Assembly (NCBI RefSeq): GCF_002217925.1
Contig: NZ_BCMF01000002.1
Coordinates: forward strand, 1-64,000
Reading direction: 5' to 3'
From: Secundilactobacillus mixtipabuli
Lineage (GTDB): Bacteria; Bacillota; Bacilli; Lactobacillales; Lactobacillaceae
DNA: 64,000 nucleotides
Both the position numbers and the translations under genes were made by a program. Positions 7,758-15,998 of the stretch are shown here, in pieces. Under the pieces are notes generated by a model, which did not search any database, was not told the DNA's origin, and worked only from the letters and a program-made list of their open reading frames with translations. Positions within the stretch are counted from its first letter, which is position 1. Each line of letters starts with the position of its first letter.

Positions 7758-8678
7758 TCATTTTTCTAACCATTCAGAAACCGCTATGCCAATGTCGTTT
7801 TTCACACTAAAATCAGCAATAATATCATACCAATGTACCGGTAATTGGTGCCTAAACCAGGTCAATTGCCGCTTGGCGTAATGCCTGGTATCCTGTTTGA
7901 TTTTTTCCACAGCAGTATTTTTAGAAATTTGGCCTTTAAAGAATGGAAACAGTTCTCGATAACCAATTCCTTTTCCAGACTGCCATTGATCACCACCAGC
8001 TTCATATAACCGACGAGCCTCGTCTACCAAACCCATCGATAACATTTGATCTACCCGTTGGTTGATGCGTTCGTAGACTTTTCCCCGATCAGTGTTGAGC
8101 CCGACAACAAAGGCATCATACCTTGGTTTAAGGGTGATTTGCTGTTGAGAAAATAAGGTTCCGGTCCGCTCATAGACCTCCAGAGCACGAACCACACGTC
8201 GTTCATTAGCTACCGGTATTTTTTGTGCAGCAGCCGGATCAATTGCATTCAGCTGGTTCCAGAGTGCTTGCTGTCCGTGGAACAAAGCATACTCATGCCA
8301 CTTATTTCTGACCCGCTCAGACTGCTCAAAGTGGTCGCCGCCTAAATTCATATCATATAATAGTGCCTTGAGGTAAAAACCGGTACCCCCGACAATCATT
8401 GGTAACCCACGTTCGGAAATTTGATCGATCAACTGGCGGCTTTCTTTAACAAAGTCAGCTACTGAATAGCGCTCATCAATATTTCGAATATCAATAAGGT
8501 AATGGGGAATATTCTCCCGCTCTGCTGGCATGATTTTCGCGGTGCCGATATCTAAGCTACGATAAACTTGCATTGAATCGCCCGAAATAATTTCACCGTG
8601 GAATTTTTTTGCTAATTCCAACGATAAGGCGGTTTTACCGACCGCTGTTGGTCCAATAATGGCCAATACTTTTTTCAA
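7758..8678 (-). CDS. miaA: tRNA dimethylallyltransferase
   Basis: Transfers a dimethylallyl group to N6 of A37 in tRNAs that read codons beginning with U. The 306-residue protein has the P-loop IGPTAVGKTALSLELA, the DSMQVYRSLDIGTAK motif binding the tRNA/DMAPP, VGGTGFYLKALLY, and RRVVRALEVYERTG. The TTG at 8678 is eight bases after GGAG; the upstream in-frame GTG (8687) overlaps the ribosome binding site. Gene order miaA-glnR-glnA is common in lactobacilli (where hfq is usually missing), as here. Confidence 0.95.
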   Translation of the reverse strand: MKKVLAIIGPTAVGKTALSLELAKKFHGEIISGDSMQVYRSLDIGTAKIMPAERENIPHYLIDIRNIDERYSVADFVKESRQLIDQISERGLPMIVGGTGFYLKALLYDMNLGGDHFEQSERVRNKWHEYALFHGQQALWNQLNAIDPAAAQKIPVANERRVVRALEVYERTGTLFSQQQITLKPRYDAFVVGLNTDRGKVYERINQRVDQMLSMGLVDEARRLYEAGGDQWQSGKGIGYRELFPFFKGQISKNTAVEKIKQDTRHYAKRQLTWFRHQLPVHWYDIIADFSVKNDIGIAVSEWLEK

Positions 8679-8783
8679 ACTGATCACTCCACTATAATTT
8701 TGTTAATTACTGGAAATTTAGCCATAAAACCTGCATAATATAGGTAACAAATCATATTTTAACCTGTTAAGGGGGCTTTAACA

Positions 8784-8957
8784 ATGAAGCATTTTATCAA
8801 GGGATTCTTATTTGGTACTGTGGCCACCATTGGTGCAGTTGCCGGCGCCGCTTTATCTTTCAAGAAAAAAGTTGTTGAACCAATTGAAGATGAAGAAGAA
8901 CGCTTCGAAGAAAACCGTAAGCGGGCTGCTCGTAAAAGCCGTTCAGCTCACCACTAA
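8784..8957 (+). CDS. DUF3042 family small membrane protein
   Basis: A 57-residue protein with an N-terminal hydrophobic helix (about residues 5-25, GFLFGTVATIGAVAGAALSF) and a highly charged C-terminal half (EPIEDEEERFEENRKRAARK). This matches the DUF3042 family of lactobacilli and relatives, function unknown. The start ATG follows a GGGGG ribosome binding site at 8771-8775. It is divergent from miaA and followed by a strong terminator, so it is monocistronic. Confidence 0.85.
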   Translation: MKHFIKGFLFGTVATIGAVAGAALSFKKKVVEPIEDEEERFEENRKRAARKSRSAHH

Positions 8958-8990
8958 GCCGTTCATTAATCAAATTTTTATAACCAAAAC

Positions 8991-9040
8991 AAAGTTCCCC
9001 CATGATTGGACGCTCGTTTAATCATGAGGGAACTTTTATT
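8991..9040. terminator. bidirectional terminator
   Basis: AAAGTTCCCCCATGATT pairs with AATCATGAGGGAACTTTT with one mismatch. It ends the DUF3042 gene on the plus strand and the ABC transporter operon on the minus strand. Confidence 0.88.
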
Positions 9041-9058
9041 TTGTACTTCAGTTAGCCG

Positions 9059-9913
9059 TTACTTAATAATAATATCTCCAGGTTTAACTTCTTTACCGAA
9101 AAATGGTTTCAATTGAGAATTGTAGTCTTTTTCAAAGAAACCTTGACCATTTAACGATTTAATTTCTTTGTTGGTCCAGTTTAAAAGTGACTGATTACCT
9201 TTTTTGACGGCTGGCGCAATGTATTGCTTAGGGCCAATAGACTTGATGCCAACTGTGAACGTCGGCTGATTCTTAACCCAGGCATAGAGGTATGAATTAT
9301 CATCAGCTAAAGCCACCCCACGATTATTCTTCAACGCATTAAATTGCTGTGTTTTTGAGTCGAACTTCAGTAATTTAACGTTTGGTTGCTTAGAGGTAAA
9401 GTAATTTTCTGCGGTAGTCCCCTTCGTGACAATGAGGTTTTTACCCTGCAGCTGGCTAACATTGGTAATTGGGTTCGTTTTTGGCGAAACAACCCCAACG
9501 GATACTTTCATATAAGGTGAAGCAAAATCAACGACTTGTTTCCGTTCAGGTGTCACCGTAAAGTTAGCTAAAACCAGATCCACCTTATTAGAATTTAATG
9601 CATCCACCCGGTTATTGGCATTAACCTGAATGAATTTGGGTTTTACTTTCAAATCTTTAGCAATCTGCCGAGCTAAGGTCAAATCATAACCCACTCGCTG
9701 ACCCTGTTTATTGACCCAGCCATATGGCGGCAAGTCGCCAAAAACCGCAATCCGGATCGTGCCGCGTTTCTTAATTTGCTGAACGGTGCTTGTCCTGTTA
9801 CTTGACGACGTACTTGACTGGCTGCTCTTACTGCCGCAAGCACTTAGAACCAACGTTAAACTGGCAGCAATCCCTAAAAACAACATCAGTTTCTTTAAGC
9901 TGTATTTCTTCAT
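9059..9913 (-). CDS. amino-acid ABC transporter substrate-binding lipoprotein, CjaA-like (probable cysteine/cystine)
   Basis: Extracytoplasmic receptor of a polar amino-acid importer, 284 residues. A lipoprotein signal peptide ends in the lipobox LVLSACG (Cys26), followed by a Ser-rich linker and a type II periplasmic binding fold. The mature start IRIAVFGDLPPYGWVN, the segment VDLVLANFTVTPERKQVVDF and the C-terminal FFGKEVKPGDIIIK resemble closely, from memory, the Campylobacter cysteine receptor CjaA. With a Cys-type T-box upstream of the operon this points to cysteine or cystine. It is the last gene of four, 107 bp after the ATPase gene, with its own GGAGG-type RBS. Confidence 0.85.
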   Translation of the reverse strand: MKKYSLKKLMLFLGIAASLTLVLSACGSKSSQSSTSSSNRTSTVQQIKKRGTIRIAVFGDLPPYGWVNKQGQRVGYDLTLARQIAKDLKVKPKFIQVNANNRVDALNSNKVDLVLANFTVTPERKQVVDFASPYMKVSVGVVSPKTNPITNVSQLQGKNLIVTKGTTAENYFTSKQPNVKLLKFDSKTQQFNALKNNRGVALADDNSYLYAWVKNQPTFTVGIKSIGPKQYIAPAVKKGNQSLLNWTNKEIKSLNGQGFFEKDYNSQLKPFFGKEVKPGDIIIK

Positions 9914-10020
9914 GTAGATGTCCTCCTAAAACAAAAAGTATTGGTTTTATAAAGTCTGGTTGATCAGTTAATGGTGGGTGATAATTGTTGACCGCAATTT
10001 GTGCGATGGCCCTCATTCGT

Positions 10021-10761
10021 TTAAAAGTCCATACTCTCCAAAAATTCTTTTGCGCGATCAGTTTGCGGATTAACGAAGAATTTCGTGCCGTCGGTCTGCT
10101 CCAAGATATGGCCATCTTCCAAAAATAACACCCGATCAGCAATTTGTTGAGCAAAATTCATTTCGTGCGTGACTACGATCATCGTCATGTTGGAATCCTG
10201 CGCAAGTTTTGAAATAATGTTGAGCACTCCTCGGACCATTTCTGGATCAAGTGATGCCGTTACTTCATCGAATAACATCAATTCTGGATTTAGCGCCAAC
10301 GCCCGTACAATAGCAATGCGTTGTTTTTGACCACCTGATAATTGGCGGGGATACACGTTTTCATATTCTCGAAGGCCAACTTGGTCTAGCAACTTTTCGG
10401 CAGTAGCTTTCGCCGCCTCCCGAGATTGATGCTGCACTTTAACCGGGCCAAGTAAAATGTTGTCTAACACGGTCAAGTTCGGAAAGAGATCGTAACTCTG
10501 AAAAACCATCCCAATCTGTTGACGGAGTTTCTGCCAGTTTTTTTCAGTTGGAACAACTGGTTTACCGTTAAAAATCACATTGCCTTTTTGATAGGGTTCT
10601 AGACCGTTCAGGCAACGAATGAGCGTACTCTTTCCTGACCCCGAAGGTCCCAGCAATGCCACAACTTCACCTTCATCAATTGAAAAATTAATATCATGAA
10701 GAATATGATTTTCTCGATAGGATTTCTCCAAATGTTCAACCTTCAAAATTTGCTTAGCCAT
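10021..10761 (-). CDS. polar amino-acid ABC transporter ATPase
   Basis: A 246-residue GlnQ/HisP-type ATP-binding subunit that powers the importer. Walker A LLGPSGSGKSTLIRCLNGLE, Q-loop VFQSYDLFPNLTVLDN, signature QLSGGQKQRIAIVRALA, Walker B ELMLFDEVTASLDPE and switch His in IVVTHEMNFA are all present. It overlaps the preceding permease gene by 8 bp, as expected for coupled operon genes. Specificity comes from the receptor and from the T-box, see those entries. Confidence 0.95.
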   Translation of the reverse strand: MAKQILKVEHLEKSYRENHILHDINFSIDEGEVVALLGPSGSGKSTLIRCLNGLEPYQKGNVIFNGKPVVPTEKNWQKLRQQIGMVFQSYDLFPNLTVLDNILLGPVKVQHQSREAAKATAEKLLDQVGLREYENVYPRQLSGGQKQRIAIVRALALNPELMLFDEVTASLDPEMVRGVLNIISKLAQDSNMTMIVVTHEMNFAQQIADRVLFLEDGHILEQTDGTKFFVNPQTDRAKEFLESMDF

Positions 10762-11443
10762 TTGCCCGCTCCAATCTCTTCTTGTCCATCCGCTTTGCCC
10801 ACCAGGATAATGGATAATCGATCACAAAATACATGATGAAAATAATCCCATAAACCCAGAACACACCGGTTGGATATTTTTGATTATTGGCTTCAACTAC
10901 CTGTTGGCCAACGTTGATCACATCCATGACGCTGATCAGCATCAATAGCGACGTCGTTTTGATCACCCGAGTGACTAAATTGATCGTCGCTGGCAGCTCT
11001 AATGAAACTGCTTGCGGAATCAGCACGTACCGATAAAGTTGCCAACGATTGAGTCCAATTGCTAAACCCGATTCACGTTGATGTTTCGGTACGGATATCA
11101 AGGCGCCACGAACGATATCACTCATTTCAGCCGCCGTCCATAACGCAAATACCAGTGTTGCCACTTCGTTAGCTGGCATATTAACACCTAGCTGGCGAGG
11201 TAAAATGTAGTAAAACAAAAACAGTAGGACAACAGTTGGCACAATTCGGAAAAATTCTAGATATAACCGTAGCAGCAACCGTAATAAGCGATTGGGAAAC
11301 GTCCGCAAAACACCTAACACAATTCCTAAAATGAGCCCCAACACTAGTGCCACAGCTGCAATTTCAATCGTTGTCCCAAGCCCGCCGAATAGCCGAACGA
11401 GGTTTCGCCCTTCGAATAAAACATTAATTCCCGAATGTGCCAT
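10754..11443 (-). CDS. polar amino-acid ABC transporter permease
   Basis: A 229-residue HisM/GlnP-type inner-membrane subunit with about five hydrophobic helices. The EAA loop contacting the ATPase is ESGLAIGLNRWQLYRYVLIPQA. It overlaps the first permease by 20 bp and the ATPase gene by 8 bp, so all are translationally linked. Together with the other permease it forms a heterodimeric channel. Confidence 0.93.
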   Translation of the reverse strand: MAHSGINVLFEGRNLVRLFGGLGTTIEIAAVALVLGLILGIVLGVLRTFPNRLLRLLLRLYLEFFRIVPTVVLLFLFYYILPRQLGVNMPANEVATLVFALWTAAEMSDIVRGALISVPKHQRESGLAIGLNRWQLYRYVLIPQAVSLELPATINLVTRVIKTTSLLMLISVMDVINVGQQVVEANNQKYPTGVFWVYGIIFIMYFVIDYPLSWWAKRMDKKRLERANG

Positions 11444-12086
11444 AGCGAACCCTCTTTTCTAAAATAGTCAGTATGATTGACAACGGAATCAAAATAATCG
11501 CATAACCGATCACTAGCATCAGCAGATATTCATTAGAACGATAGTACATCCCAATCAAATCCAAAGCAGTATTAGTCAACTCCGGAATTGCGATAACAGT
11601 AAAGATGGACGTTTCCTTAATCAAGAAAATCATGTTTGCCGCCAATGCAGGAACACTCAGAGTAAACCCCTGAGGAAACACAACGTAACGCGCTAATTGC
11701 AGCCTTGACAGGCCAATCGCTTTACCCGTTTCAACCTGGGTTTTACTGACGCCGTCGAAGCCCCCGTTAAATCCCTCGGCCATATAACTGCCACCCAGGA
11801 AAATCAGGCCAACGATTCCGCACAACTCCGCGTTTAACTTAAATCCAAAAACTGGGAAAGCGTAATATAAAAAGAATAACTGGACTAGCAACGGCGTATT
11901 CCTGGAAATTTCAATATAGATTGACGCTAACCTACTCAATACGGGGATTTGAAAATACTGTAACAGGCTACAGATCAGCCCGACAATAATTGAACCAATA
12001 ATACCAACGAATGATAGCCAAAGCGTCAGTCCAAATCCCTTCTCAAAAAGTGGTAACCCTTGCTGGATAACTTGCCAGCTGCTCAT
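11424..12086 (-). CDS. polar amino-acid ABC transporter permease, first gene of operon
   Basis: A 220-residue membrane subunit of the same family as the neighbour, with EAA loop ETGKAIGLSRLQLARYVVFP and the early motif ISRNTPLLVQLFFLYYAFP. The ATG at 12086 is nine bases after AGGGGG; an in-frame ATG at 12110 has no ribosome binding site. It is the first gene after the T-box leader, whose terminator ends about 60 bp upstream. Confidence 0.92.
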   Translation of the reverse strand: MSSWQVIQQGLPLFEKGFGLTLWLSFVGIIGSIIVGLICSLLQYFQIPVLSRLASIYIEISRNTPLLVQLFFLYYAFPVFGFKLNAELCGIVGLIFLGGSYMAEGFNGGFDGVSKTQVETGKAIGLSRLQLARYVVFPQGFTLSVPALAANMIFLIKETSIFTVIAIPELTNTALDLIGMYYRSNEYLLMLVIGYAIILIPLSIILTILEKRVRYGTFGN

Positions 12087-12139
12087 GTAAATGTGCCCCC
12101 TTGTGTTCATCAGTCTTATCCTAAATAAATCTGTCTTGG

Positions 12140-12380
12140 GTAAATAAAAAGTCCCTATCAGTCTATTGCTAAACTGATAGGGACGATTGAATTCGCTATT
12201 CCACCCTGTACATCTTTTCTAACGGCTCGTTTTCAAGCCTGGGACGATAACGTGTCCTGACGATCTACGATTAAGCAGATAGGTACTTAGCAAGCGCACT
12301 TCGTTGGCTCGTTAGGATCCCTTCTCATCGACTGGGACTTGCTGTACCTAACAGGATCAATTACTCTTCTTGCTTATAAC
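12140..12380 (-). ncRNA. T-box leader, probable tRNA-Cys type, upstream of the ABC transporter
   Basis: Read on the minus strand. Stem I base GCAAG/CTTGC encloses AGTA on the 5' side and GAA then G-TGC-G on the 3' side. The specifier TGC (12298-12296) is followed by one purine and then the lower stem, the same spacing seen in the Phe and Thr leaders in this window. The T-box core AGGGTGGAATAGCG (12207-12194) carries UGGA, which pairs with a discriminator U73, as tRNA-Cys commonly has. A 12-bp terminator stem (12151-12184) followed by TTTTT ends the leader. Amino acid starvation would relieve termination. Confidence 0.88.
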
Positions 12381-12412
12381 CTCTAGGATAAGATTAAAAT
12401 ATAATTAAAATC

Positions 12413-12478
12413 AGGCTTAGGGTATCTCAATCACCCGAAACAAATTACCTTAAGCCGGGTTCGAATTGAGTTAAGCCT
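12413..12478. repeat. 66-bp interrupted dyad upstream of the Cys T-box
   Basis: Three paired blocks nest symmetrically: AGGCTTA/TAAGCCT, CTCAAT/ATTGAG and ACCCG/CGGGT. On the minus strand a weak promoter (TTGAGA 12430-12425, TAATTA about 17 bp later) would fall on one arm. It may be an operator over the transporter promoter. Positions 12479-12589 show nothing further. Confidence 0.45.
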
Positions 12479-12589
12479 TCAACAGAACCTATACTACCAC
12501 AACATTTAAAAATGGCAAAGGGTTTGCTTACTAAAGTTTAGGGAAATTTCAATCTGAGAAAACAATTAGTATCCGATCGCGTACCACCT

Positions 12590-12636
12590 AAAAATGACTT
12601 AAGCACTGTAAACAACAGTGGTTAAGTCATTTTTAT
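12590..12636. terminator. terminator downstream of the rhodanese gene
   Basis: AAAATGACTTAAGCACTGT pairs with ACAGTGGTTAAGTCATTTTT with one mismatch and is flanked by A and T runs. It ends the minus-strand rhodanese-glcK operon. Confidence 0.87.
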
Positions 12637-12712
12637 GAATGGTTCATTTTACCAAATTATTGCCAATAAAAATTAACACTTATTTTGATAAAAGGATTTA
12701 TCAGTCAAATGG

Positions 12713-13120
12713 TTATGACTTTTTGGTTTTACCATCCCAACGTGCATAGCCGGTTTTCAGAATATAAATATCCTGATAGCCATGTTTCTTAAGTAAAACG
12801 GCTGCACGAGAGCTCATTGCTTTACCCTGATCATAAAGGTAAACGGGCAGGTCTTTACGAATCCCAGTGTAATAGGCTCGCATGGTTGAGTAGGGAATAT
12901 TTCTAGAGCCCAGAATATGACCAGCGTCAAATTCCTTTTTTTCTCTGACATCAATAACCTGTGCTTTGCGCATACCTTCTTTAAAGGTTTCTTCATCAAT
13001 CAAAGTTGCTGCCTGATTGCGTTGATAAACACCGTAAAGATGCCAAATCAAATAAGCGACCAGTAAAACCACCATGATGATGGTATAAAGTGTCGATGTT
13101 GTCATTGCTGCAATTGCCAT
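12713..13120 (-). CDS. membrane-anchored rhodanese-like protein lacking the active-site cysteine
   Basis: A 135-residue protein of the YqhL/YibN type. It has an N-terminal membrane helix (about residues 8-30) and a rhodanese fold with VIDVREKKEFDAGHILGSRNIP and a C-terminal IYILKTGYARWDG. Active rhodaneses have Cys at the start of the loop after the central strand; here the loop reads VYLYDQGKAMSSR with Asp97 in that place. It is therefore unlikely to carry persulfide and may be a binding or scaffold domain. It follows glcK by 22 bp in a probable operon with yqgQ and the rhomboid gene. Confidence 0.87.
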   Translation of the reverse strand: MAIAAMTTSTLYTIIMVVLLVAYLIWHLYGVYQRNQAATLIDEETFKEGMRKAQVIDVREKKEFDAGHILGSRNIPYSTMRAYYTGIRKDLPVYLYDQGKAMSSRAAVLLKKHGYQDIYILKTGYARWDGKTKKS

Positions 13121-13142
13121 GTATCTCGTCCTTCCAAACTAA

Positions 13143-14117
13143 TTATGCGCCAGTATTACCAAATCGAAGTGCTAATGATGATGCACCGATTGCACCTGCA
13201 TCATTACCAAGCTGAGCAAGTTTGATCCGCGTTGAATCACGCACAGCTGGGAATGTGTTTTCTTGGAAGTAACGTGTAGTTGGTTGTAACAAAGTGTTAC
13301 CAGCTGCTGAAACGCCACCACCAATAATGATGTTTGCTGGGTTCAAAATATTAGCACAGTTTGCTAATGCTAAACCAAGATAAAATGAAACGCGGTCAAC
13401 GATGCGACTTGCTAAAATATCGCCGTTGTCAGCCAAATAAACCACCATCTTGGAAGTGACTTCTTCGTTGTTATCGAAGAGTTCTTTCAATCGTGATTTA
13501 CCGGTAAATTCAGCAGCCATATCCTTAGCAACATGGACAATCCCAGTTGCTGACGAGTACTGTTCAAGACAGCCGCGTTTGCCACAAGTACATAGGTAAC
13601 CATTAGGCTGAACAGTAATGTGACCGATTTCACCAGCGCCACCATTGACACCATGGAGTAATTGGCCACCAGCGATAACACCGCCACCAACACCAGTACC
13701 CAAAGTGACAAAAATCACGTCAGAGTCCTTTTCACCAGCACCCTTCCAGAATTCACCAAGGGCTGCCACGTTAGCGTCGTTTTCCAAAACGAGTTGTAAA
13801 CCAACGCCTTCTTGAATTTGGTCACGAACACGTTGTGTTGTTTTCCAGTTTAAATTGAAGGCACCAATGACGGTACCGTTTTCAATATCAACAGCGCCTG
13901 GAGTACCCATCCCGATACCCATGAACTGATCTTTAGTATAACCGGAATCGGTCATTGTTTTCTTCAGTGAAGTGATAATGTTTGGCACAATGTGCTTCCC
14001 GTTTTCACTCACATCAGTAGGGATGCTCCATTTTTGCATAATCTCGCCGTCTTGAGAGACGAACGCAATTTTAGTGGTTGTCCCACCTAAATCAATACCA
14101 ATCAAACTCTTTGCCAT
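13143..14117 (-). CDS. glcK: glucokinase, ROK family
   Basis: Phosphorylates glucose with ATP. The 324-residue protein has the ATP-binding LIGIDLGGTTTKIAFV, the catalytic region LVLENDANVAALGEFWKGAG, VTLGTGVGGGVI, and the ROK zinc signature GEIGHITVQPNGYLCTCGKR-GCLE with the Cys residues that bind zinc. The ATG at 14117 follows GGAGG; the 12-residue upstream ORF extension would overlap yqgQ and has no ribosome binding site. The order yqgN-yqgP-yqgQ-glcK matches Bacillus subtilis. Confidence 0.95.
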   Translation of the reverse strand: MAKSLIGIDLGGTTTKIAFVSQDGEIMQKWSIPTDVSENGKHIVPNIITSLKKTMTDSGYTKDQFMGIGMGTPGAVDIENGTVIGAFNLNWKTTQRVRDQIQEGVGLQLVLENDANVAALGEFWKGAGEKDSDVIFVTLGTGVGGGVIAGGQLLHGVNGGAGEIGHITVQPNGYLCTCGKRGCLEQYSSATGIVHVAKDMAAEFTGKSRLKELFDNNEEVTSKMVVYLADNGDILASRIVDRVSFYLGLALANCANILNPANIIIGGGVSAAGNTLLQPTTRYFQENTFPAVRDSTRIKLAQLGNDAGAIGASSLALRFGNTGA

Positions 14118-14136
14118 GAACTTGTTTCCTCCAGAC

Positions 14137-14346
14137 TTATTTCGTGTTCTCATGTGCTTCTTCGAGACGGTGCTCGTGCGTTAAAACTAATTTGGCGTGG
14201 GCAAATGTTTTATGGTCGATCACGTTAGCATCATGCAGATGATCTAACTCCAGTGCCATAACTTCAATATCCCATAATCGCTTACCGACGTAAACATATA
14301 TACCAAACTGTTTTAGCAGCTGTTGTACATCATAGAGCGTTTTCAT
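14137..14346 (-). CDS. yqgQ: YqgQ family protein (DUF910)
   Basis: A 69-residue helical protein with the family pattern TLYDVQQLLKQFGIYVYVGK and RLWDIEVMALELDHLHDA. Function is unknown, but it is very commonly found next to glcK in Firmicutes, as here (19 bp apart). In Bacillus a small three-helix fold is known for this family and nucleic-acid binding has been suggested. Confidence 0.9.
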   Translation of the reverse strand: MKTLYDVQQLLKQFGIYVYVGKRLWDIEVMALELDHLHDANVIDHKTFAHAKLVLTHEHRLEEAHENTK

Positions 14347-14387
14347 TTCGTCATCCTCCGAAATTCCACACGATTACTTTTTCTATT

Positions 14388-15062
14388 TTACAACGTTATG
14401 CCATAATAGTATAGCCCAATAATGATAAGAATGGTAACGATTACAGCTAATATTCTTTTAATTTGACTAATCTGTCCCAATTTTGGTACACCAACGATGT
14501 ATCCGGTCAAAAAACCAACGACTAAACCGCCAATATGACCTTGAATATCGGTACCAACACTAAATAGACCAAAAACCAGGTTAAGCACAATAAACAATAG
14601 AAAAGTTTTTGTCATTTGACGAATATAAGGGTTCTCCCAGAAGGATTCCCCCAACATCAGAAAAGCGCCAAAGAGGCCAAAAATTGCGGTACTGGCACCC
14701 GCAGAAATCGCGTTTGGATTAAACGCAAAGCTAGCCAGATTACCGCCGATCCCTGACAACAAGAAAATGGTCAGGTAACGCCAGTGACCGAAAATAGCTT
14801 CAATTTGGATTCCAATAAAATAGAGTGTCACCATGTTAAATAAAATATGCTCGAATCCCATGTGCAGGAAAATGGGGGTAATCAAGCGCCACCATTGTCC
14901 TGCAAGAATCAGGGGATTATATTTGGCACCAAAATTTACGAGTACTTGAGCATTTTGACTGCCACCGGCTAAGGTCATCGCACCATACACGATAAACATC
15001 ACAATGATCAATCCGATTGTGATATATGGGCCAGTTAACCAGCGCTTAAGTTGCTGCTGCAT
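14388..15062 (-). CDS. rhomboid family intramembrane serine protease
   Basis: A 224-residue polytopic membrane protein with six or seven hydrophobic helices. Rhomboid hallmarks are WWRLITPIFLHMGFEHILFN, the catalytic serine in GASTAIFG (Ser124) and the catalytic histidine in GHIGGLVVGF (His176). It corresponds to the catalytic core of B. subtilis YqgP (GluP) without that protein's N-terminal extension. Substrates are unknown. It sits 41 bp before yqgQ and 11 bp after the folate ligase gene, in one operon. Confidence 0.93.
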   Translation of the reverse strand: MQQQLKRWLTGPYITIGLIIVMFIVYGAMTLAGGSQNAQVLVNFGAKYNPLILAGQWWRLITPIFLHMGFEHILFNMVTLYFIGIQIEAIFGHWRYLTIFLLSGIGGNLASFAFNPNAISAGASTAIFGLFGAFLMLGESFWENPYIRQMTKTFLLFIVLNLVFGLFSVGTDIQGHIGGLVVGFLTGYIVGVPKLGQISQIKRILAVIVTILIIIGLYYYGITL

Positions 15063-15073
15063 TCTTTGCCCCC

Positions 15074-15625
15074 TTAGTGGCTTGTAATAACGTGTTGGAC
15101 AAGAATATCTGTATCAATGACTTTCCAAGTTGGTTCCTTAAACATTTGCGCTTCAAACGCCAACGTCACTGTCCGTCCTTGGTAATCAGCCAAAAAGCGA
15201 TCGTAATACCCACCGCCAAAGCCGAGTCGGACACCTTTCTTAGTGAACCCAAGACCTGGAACAATCACCAAGTCGATTTGATCTTTTGTCACTGCAATAC
15301 CGTTCTCTGGTTCCAAGATGCCAAATTCCGATTCCTTAAGAACCGTCTCTGGGGTCAATGGAATAAACTGCATACTGCGATCTGCATTATACGTTCGGGG
15401 AACGACAATCTGTTTTCGAGCTCTTTTAGCGGCATCAATGATTGGCTGTGTGTCCAACTCAAAGCCAGTTGATAACGTCACAGCTACCGTTTGACTTCGG
15501 TTCCACTCTTGTGACTCAAATAACCGTTCGTACAACGTCGTAGCTTGAAAATGCCGAATATCTGCCGGCATGGAAATCAAGGCTGAAATAATCTGTTCCC
15601 GGACTGCTTTTTTTGTTGCCATCAT
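15074..15625 (-). CDS. fthC: 5-formyltetrahydrofolate cyclo-ligase
   Basis: ATP-dependent conversion of 5-formyl-THF to 5,10-methenyl-THF in one-carbon metabolism. The protein of 183 residues has KKAVREQIISAL at its N terminus and the ATP/substrate motif LVIVPGLGFTKKGVRLGFGGGYYDRFL. The ATG at 15625 (or the adjacent ATG at 15622) follows AGGAGG at six to nine bases; the longer ORF runs into the rpmG terminator and is not credible. This is yqgN of the B. subtilis rpmGA-yqgN-yqgP-yqgQ-glcK neighbourhood. Confidence 0.94.
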   Translation of the reverse strand: MMATKKAVREQIISALISMPADIRHFQATTLYERLFESQEWNRSQTVAVTLSTGFELDTQPIIDAAKRARKQIVVPRTYNADRSMQFIPLTPETVLKESEFGILEPENGIAVTKDQIDLVIVPGLGFTKKGVRLGFGGGYYDRFLADYQGRTVTLAFEAQMFKEPTWKVIDTDILVQHVITSH

Positions 15626-15645
15626 GTCGTTCCTCCTGTGATTTA

Positions 15646-15682
15646 AATAAAAAAGGCGCAGGCTCATCGCCTATGCCTTTAT
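15646..15682 (-). terminator. terminator overlapping the rpmG stop codon
   Basis: On the minus strand GGCATAGGC pairs with GCCTGCGCC (one mismatch, one G-U) and is followed by TTTTTT. It begins just downstream of the rpmG stop and separates rpmG from the fthC operon. Confidence 0.75.
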
Positions 15683-15828
15683 TTTGTTTCTTTGTGTAAC
15701 GTCACCTTGTGTTGACGTGGGCAATACTTCTTAAGCTCTACCCGGTCAGGATTGTTACGACGGTTTTTACTTGATAAGTAGTTTTGTTCGTGACATTCGG
15801 TACATTCCAATGTAATGTGTACGCGCAT
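15679..15828 (-). CDS. rpmG: 50S ribosomal protein L33
   Basis: A 49-residue large-subunit protein reading [20 protein letters not shown] at the start and [17 protein letters not shown] at the end. It has the first CxxC pair and a single Cys in the second site, as in B. subtilis RpmGA. The gene is followed by its own terminator and lies between pbpA and fthC, as in related genomes. RBS AGGGAGG precedes the ATG at 15828. Confidence 0.95.
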   Translation of the reverse strand: MRVHITLECTECHEQNYLSSKNRRNNPDRVELKKYCPRQHKVTLHKETK

Positions 15829-15998
15829 GGCTTGTGACCTCCCTACGTTTTTATGATTTGGTAAATAGCCTTAACTCGTAGTATTTTATCATTTATTCAA
15901 ACTAATTACCAGTCTAAATGTTAGATTTGTTAAGTAAATTTACTTTACAGCTAATATTCAACTGAAGTAGTTCAGCTAACGCATAGAAAACCAGTTAG

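Noticed and set aside
9828-10154. 108-residue minus-strand ORF between the ABC receptor and ATPase genes
   Set aside because: It overlaps both real genes in another frame, has no ribosome binding site and lacks any protein-like pattern.
12440-12470. GGGTTCGAAT string resembling a tRNA T-arm near the Cys T-box
   Set aside because: No acceptor, D or anticodon arms can be drawn around it, and the flanking 5-bp stem does not form. It is explained by the nested dyad.
15077-15472. 131-codon plus-strand ORF antisense to the folate ligase gene
   Set aside because: Shadow of fthC, no RBS or promoter.
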